Shown one piece after another: positions 58,896 through 64,000 of a stretch of DNA of 64,000 nucleotides. The DNA is taken from the NCBI GenBank assembly GCA_022592445.1, contig JABYQR010000173.1, forward strand, positions 1 through 64,000, read 5' to 3'. The translations under genes and the position numbers were made by a program. Every line of letters begins with the position of its first letter. Positions within the stretch are counted from its first letter, which is position 1. This stretch comes from Cytidiella melzeri. Lineage: Eukaryota; Basidiomycota; Agaricomycetes; Polyporales; Irpicaceae. Under the pieces are notes generated by a model. The model was not told where the DNA came from, did not search any database, and was given only the letters and a program-made list of their open reading frames with translations.

Positions 58896-61800
58896 ATGTG
58901 GGTACCCAATTTCAGTCTGAGCCTGCCCATCTCGCTGCTTGGCCTCGCGGCTCAAGTACCTTTTCAACCTTCCCCTTCATCTCAGTCGCTGAACGCTATG
59001 GTGGTCAACAACACCCAGGATTTCGCCTTTAAGGAGGGCTCGAGCATATTCTCGCCCAAGGACCTCATCGAGTTGGCGAGACCCGGTACAGGTGTTGCCA
59101 ACTCTGCGGGCGACCTCTTACTAATCTCATCGAGCAAGTATTCGCTGAAGAACAAAAAGTGCGTCCGGTCCTTTGAGAAGCTTTACTGTGACCTAAGACA
59201 TCACAAACAGGAACAACAAGTCCATCTATATTGCCTCTATCGAGTCGACCGTTCAGCCACTCGAGATTCCTCTCGCGAACGGGGGCGAAGCGTTCTGGCT
59301 CGACTCTCGCACCATCGCACATGCTGTGGCAGAGGGCGAAGGCAAGGACAAGGTCATCGCCCTCTACGCCGTGTCTGTCAAGTATGAGACCGAGTCGATC
59401 ACACCCGACAGCCCTGTTTTCATCGGCAAATTTCCGACCGACTCTGCGAGCAACTTCATCTTCAATGGCAAATCGGACTACCTCGTCTTCTCTGACAACG
59501 TGCACTCGGATGGCGATCTCAAAGCCGTGAAGAAACACGACGAAGAGTGGGAGAACCGCGGCGACACGGCCTATGTCTATGAAGAAACCTTCGACCGTCA
59601 GTGGGATGCTTGGGTCGGCCCTAAGAAAAGTTCGCTCTTCACTGTCGCGCTGAACCAGGGACCTGGCGGCAAGTGGGTGCTAGGGACCGAATTCGTGAAC
59701 TTGCTCCATGGGACCAAGCATGTGTGTATCATCGACCCTATATGCTACACAGTAACCCACTCTACCACAGCACACCCCCATCCTGCCTTTCGGTGGTACG
59801 GACGACTTCGACGTTTCAGCCAACCATGTCGTATACACTGCCAAAGACCCTGAACTTCCTCCAGCCTGGCACACCAAGCAAAATGTACGATACACACAGC
59901 ATATGGTGGCACTTATTGAACTCATCTCTAAGCCTAGATCTATATTACTGATCTGGAGGGTAGCTCAAAGCCGAAAGAGCTTACTTCTGGCAAGCAAGGC
60001 GCCACACACGCTCCCGTGCTCAGCCAACAGGGTGACAAGGTGGCCTGGGTTGAGCTAGCTGAAGACGGCTACGAGACTGACAGGCATGTTCATTGTCATA
60101 TCTTCCGACACATATATAAATATGTTCTTATAGGGGCAAAGTCATCATTTACGATCTCAAAAAAGACGTACGCTACACTCTCACAGAGAAATGGGATCGC
60201 ACCTCCTCTGAACTAGCGGTAAGTGGGAGAAAGCGTCCTCATCATTGTCTAGTATTCACACGCGTAAGGACAGTTCTCCCCCGACGGCCATGTTCTCTAC
60301 GTTGTCGCCGCCGAACACGCCCGCTCTAAGGTCTTTGCCATACCTCTTCCGGAGACACCATCCTCCTCGAACACAGAACCCACTCTTTCCGACTTCCATC
60401 ACAAGCCCCATGTACTGACGCACACCGGCTCTGCGTCTGCTATACAGGCCCTCTCCGACGGACGTCTTCTCTTCACATCGTCCTCGCTCACTGGGCCTAA
60501 CGACGTCTACATCATTCGCGGGCTCTCCGAGAAGGACGTCGCCGCCTCTGTCAAGATCGAGCAGCTTACCAAATTCACCGCAGATGCGCTAGAGGGCAAA
60601 GATCTGCAAACAGCGGGAGACTTTTGGTTTGATGGAGTCGACCAGAAGATACACGGCTTCATTCAAAAACCTCCTGGGTTCAAAGTGGGCGATAAGAAGA
60701 AATGGCCGCTTTTGTTTTTCATCCATGGCGGACCGCAGGGCATGTGGGCAGATCAGTGGTCGACGAGGTGGAATCCTAATGGTAAGTGAACAAAGAGTAA
60801 GGCAAGGCTCAGATGGCTCAAGGCACTGTTGTTACAGTTTTTGCACACCAGGGATACGTCGTTGTGGCCATCAATCCAACTGGGTCAACGTCATTTGGAC
60901 AAGGTATGTTGTTGCGCTGCCATCTGTGGGATTATCTGACCATATGCTGACCCGTTTCTTGTTTAACCTAAGCACTGACTGATGCCATTCAGAAAGAGTG
61001 GGGAGGCAAGCCATTCGATGACTTGGTCAAGGGACACAAGTACATCATCGACAATTACCCTGAGATTGACCCCGAAAGAGCTGTTGCTGCTGGAGGCAGC
61101 TGGGGTGGGTATGCTATCAAGTACGTGGGACGATTTCCTGTACACAACACCTGCACTAAACCTCCCTCACTGTGAAAAGCTGGATACAAGGACATCCCGA
61201 GTATGGATTCGGGTTCAAGGCATTGTTCTGTCACGACGGCGTATGTGCCCCGAATATATTCGTAAGGCTGTACCAAAACTGTACTGACGCATCCGGAACA
61301 TGTTCAGGTCTTCGATGTTCGGTACATGGGATACGCCACTGACGAGCTGTTCTTCGTGTGTATTTCTAGCTTTCTCTCACACATTTTCCTATGTTACTGA
61401 TCCTACCTCCCATCCAATGAACAGTCAAACCACGAATGGGCTGGACGACCCTGGGAACCGGAGGCCAAAGAGATAATGGAAAAGTTGGTCTTTTTTCTTT
61501 ACCTACAAAAGCAGTTACAGCTTGCTGTTGCTCGTATGTCAACGTATCTATGCTTATCGACCCCTTCGTTACACAGGTACAACCCGACGAACTTTGTCCA
61601 GAACTGGAGCACGCCTATGTTGATTGTGCACGGTAGCAAGGACTTCCGCGTCGTGGAAACTGAGGGCATAGGGGCGTTCCATGCACTACAAGAGTCAGTA
61701 CTTCCTGACCATAGATGACATTGGTAGTTCTGAACTTTTTCTAGACGTGGAGTCCCATCTCGTCTGGTCATTTTCCCGGATGAAAATCACTGGACGCTGA

Positions 61801-61936
61801 GCCACGGTAACAGGTTTGTCCCATGGATCTAACCTACTCTTGAAATCTGCGACTGACCCGTCCGTATTATCCTCTCAGCCTAAAGTGGCACTGGGAGGTT
61901 TTACGCTGGTTCGACAAATACGTCGGAGAGCATTGA
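58896..61936 (+). CDS. DPP5: Secreted dipeptidyl-peptidase 5 (S9 family)
   Basis: An extracellular serine peptidase removing dipeptides from peptide N-termini, complementing endoproteases. The start at 58896 (MWVPNFSLSLPISLLGLAAQ) is a signal peptide. A seven-bladed propeller follows (FSPKDLIELARPGTGVANSAG, FPTDSASNFIFNGKSDYLVF, EWENRGDTAYVYEETFDRQW, FSPDGHVLYVVAAEHARSK). The alpha/beta-hydrolase domain follows (WPLLFFIHGGPQGMW, VVVAINPTGSTSFGQ). Catalytic residues are the Ser in AAGGSWGGYA (about 61093), the Asp in VHGSKDFRVV (about 61640) and the His in FPDENHWTLSHGN (about 61790). At least ten introns of 45-65 nt are removed, several in the 3' third. The frame is open throughout and ends WFDKYVGEH. 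DPP5 rather than DPP4 is supported by the RPWEPEAKEIMEKYNPTNFV segment. Confidence 0.94.
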
Positions 61937-62325
61937 TATCATATCACATAGTATCGAAACAAGGTCATGTACGGAGCTATGTAAAATCAATAAGACAGAT
62001 TGTACGATACAACGTTGCAGGACGTTATCAACAAGAGCTTGTCCGATGAATAGCAATATCCAGTTCAACTCTATAGGGATCATCATGACGTCTGATCCAT
62101 GGAGAAAGTGTTTTGTGAAATTCTACATTTTCCGAGTCTCCGTAGGTATAGGCCATTATAGGCATATAATGAGGCATAGATCTAACTGTCTAGACCTCTG
62201 GCAAATCTAGGGCGGGGTGACACGGATTTTGCTGAGGTCGTAGCGTTGTACACGATCCCGACACTGGACGTTTGCAAGCGATGTCCGACGGCGGGCTAAT
62301 AAACAGAAAGGACATCGCGTGTCAG
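61937..62325. other. Convergent intergenic region
   Basis: 3' flanks of DPP5 (plus) and the small secreted protein (minus); AT-rich, nothing else seen. Confidence 0.5.
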
Positions 62326-62839
62326 TCAACACCAGCACACGTTTATGCGCGAGTAACGCCGGCGTACTTTGCCGTTACCCCACTCCTCGATGACAACGAG
62401 CTGCATGGGGAGATCTGTTGCTGCTTGACCTGTCGAAAACCCTGCTGCTGCGTCGTGAGAGAAATCAGGCATCGTAAATTGAGCGGGAGCCGGATTTTTC
62501 GGGTATGCTACGGCTAGTTGAGGTGTATCAATACCGTCTTTGCATGCAAACAGGTCGAGGCGTAGTTTCGTACCAGGGTAGTTGGCATAATCGAACTTTC
62601 CGAAATAATGTCCCGAAGTCAACAGTGAGTAAATTGACTGATTCACAGCTGTACTGGGGGTGTCGAGGAGCCAGACGTGATAGGCGAATGTCGAGACAGA
62701 GTAGTCTGCCTGGGGAGTAGGAGAAGGTGAAATTGCTGCCAGGGGCCACCGCTGTACCAGGGAGAGGCAGGGTGATGCTGCCATGGGTGCCTGCATTGAC
62801 CGCGGTAAAGAGAAGGGGAAGGATTGCAAGGGAGAACAT
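62326..62839 (-). pseudogene. Small secreted protein with an apparent 1-base frameshift
   Basis: Start 62839 encodes MFSLAILPLLFTAVNAGTHG, a signal peptide, then SITLPLPGTAVAPGSNFTFSY. The expected continuation, ADYSVSTFAYHVWLLDTP, is in another frame: reading TAC-T-CCC-CAG-GCA-GAC needs one base removed at about 62711-62717. The second frame then stays open through SIYSLLTSGHYFGKFDYANYP, LDLFACKDGIDTP and DLPMQLVVIEEWGNG to 62326. This joins into a small secreted protein type common in agaricomycetes (a PxPGxxxxPGxxFxFSY start, then a Y-V-W-L motif and a VVIEEWG end). A 39-nt intron (GTGGCC...CCCCAG) would also restore frame, but it would delete the conserved APGSNFTFSY part. It is either a recent pseudogene or a sequence error. 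Confidence 0.6.
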
Positions 62840-63648
62840 TTTTGGGCAAGAGCCAGCTTGTCTTCCGGACCCGTGTTCACGACGGATTTTATACGATGTT
62901 TCGAGTCTATAGACATCGCTTGCAATATTTGCTGGAGACAGTCTAATCATATGATGATGCCCGTTGTAACCTCGTAAAGATTGTTGACGGGACTGCGAAG
63001 GTGCTGTGTTTTCATGCATGCAGAACCGTCAAGATTTTGAGCACCCACATCCGTCCCTTCAGGGTGGTCAGGTTGTCACAAGTCATCATGCCAATGATTT
63101 GATGAGTGGAAGCTTTCACTCACGGCCGCCTTTGATTCTACATCTACACTGGCATAGCTCCGGGTTATGATGGTATGATAGAGGCGGAGAGGGTGCCGGC
63201 TGCTACGCCAATATGTTGTATCCGCTATGGGAACGGATGGACAAGGTGCTATGGAGCGCGAGACCGGGATAAAATCCTGATCAAAGCAGCACGAGCCTTG
63301 GGTATTCTAGCTATGCAGTGGCAATGCCAGTGGCGCTTGATATGCAGAAACCGTAAACAACCGATTGGACACCAATTTGGATTTAGGATGGGATTAAACG
63401 CCACGAAGCTTTGCCAGGTGGAACAACTGAGTATCATCCGGATTTCAGTGATTCGGATCATCTAGTTGCGAGTGTTGTAGTCAGTCTGCCATGCAAGAAT
63501 ACAGTGCTTATCTGGTAATTGCAGCGTGGTCGAAGATGGCTACACACTGTGCCGGTCTGGGCTAGAGCTTAGAGTCCATAAGGAGATTAGGAATATATAC
63601 CGGTCCCTGGTACGATAATGATACAAAGGGCGAGAGGCCAAGCCTGGT
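62840..63648. other. Intergenic region
   Basis: 809 bp between two minus-strand genes: promoter of the small secreted protein and terminator of RPT5. The plus frame 63175-63465 has no domain. No TATA singled out. Confidence 0.4.
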
Positions 63649-64000
63649 CTATGCGAAGTACATAAGATCATTCTTCTTCTTGCTTTGCACTGTATAAATC
63701 ATATGAGCGGGGTATTGAATCCTGTAAAAGACGTATGCGTACCTTCTGCAATACCGCTGAGGAAATGTTCGTGACTGAGCTTCGTAGCACCTTCTCGTAG
63801 AGCAATCATACCGGCCTCGACACAGACAGCCTTCAGCTGGGCTCCGTTGAACTCGTCTGTGCTCCTTGCCAGTTCTTCGAAGTTGATATCTGATGAGACG
63901 GACATCTTGCGTGAGTGGATTTCGAGAATACGGGCGCGTGAGGTTTCGTTGGGAAGAGGGAACTCGATCTTGCGGTCTAACCGTCCAGAACGAAGCAGAG
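63649..64000 (-). CDS. RPT5: 26S proteasome regulatory ATPase Rpt5 (3' end only)
   Basis: The C-terminal part of an AAA ATPase of the proteasome base; the gene continues beyond 64000. From the right edge: [60 protein letters not shown] and [19 protein letters not shown], the conserved Rpt5 AAA lid. An intron (about 63752-63691) is followed by [13 protein letters not shown] and TAG at 63649-63651. The last three residues are Y-F-A rather than the Y-Y-A or F-Y-A (HbYX) commonly found in Rpt5, which docks in the core-particle pocket and binds Nas2. Other Rpt subunits are excluded by the [16 protein letters not shown] wording. Confidence 0.93.
   Translation of the reverse strand, partial: SASFWTVRPQDRVPSSQRNLTRPYSRNPLTQDVRLIRYQLRRTGKEHRRVQRSPAEGCLCRGRYDCSTRRCYEAQSRTFPQRYCRRYAYVFYRIQYPAHMIYTVQSKKKNDLMYFA

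Overview
The window reads as chromosomal DNA of a filamentous basidiomycete, most likely an agaricomycete (mushroom-forming fungus). The genes are dense, lie on both strands and are cut by many introns of about 50-60 nt. The set includes a FunK1 fungal-type kinase, a secreted DPP5, paired F-box/WD proteins and a TATA-driven U2 snRNA. No bacterial, viral or plasmid features were seen. Gene models were spliced by eye from GT-AG signals and protein-family fit, so outer start and stop positions are firmer than internal exon edges.

Layout, left to right. 1-7.2 kb: a tight cluster of bZIP-type sites, a small unrecognised spliced ORF, a delta-12 fatty acid desaturase (minus), then about 4.5 kb of gene-poor DNA holding a sedolisin (S53) remnant. 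7.2-19.5 kb: an acyl-CoA oxidase-like gene ending in a PTS1-type tail, RPS2, a G-patch nucleolar protein, a vWA-domain protein, the mitochondrial Rho GTPase Gem1/Miro and an F-box/WD protein. 20-33 kb: a Cdc25-type Ras exchange factor with SH3 domain, a NiCoT nickel transporter with its metal-binding signature split over two microexons, a Ctk2-like cyclin, the proteasome chaperone Nas2, the glucosyltransferase Alg6 and U2 snRNA. 33.5-44.2 kb: an Nha1-type Na+/H+ antiporter, a Ufo1-like F-box/WD/UIM protein, an unrecognised protein with a faintly Gag-like N-terminus, and the SNase-like nuclease Lcl3. 44.2-64 kb: a diverged direct duplication, a large secreted protein, Cdc123, a broken endonuclease/exonuclease/phosphatase (EEP) paralogue, FunK1, an intact secreted EEP protein, DPP5, a frameshifted small secreted protein and the 3' end of proteasome ATPase Rpt5.

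Most genes are housekeeping and independent. Functional links exist between Nas2 and Rpt5 (base-assembly chaperone and its client), between the two EEP copies flanking FunK1, and between the secreted products at the right end (DPP5, EEP protein, small secreted protein). No novel multi-gene system was found. The most unusual items are the NiCoT microexon/GC-AG structure, the possible Gag-derived protein, the Ufo1-like domain architecture, and the diverged duplication at 44.7-45.8 kb.
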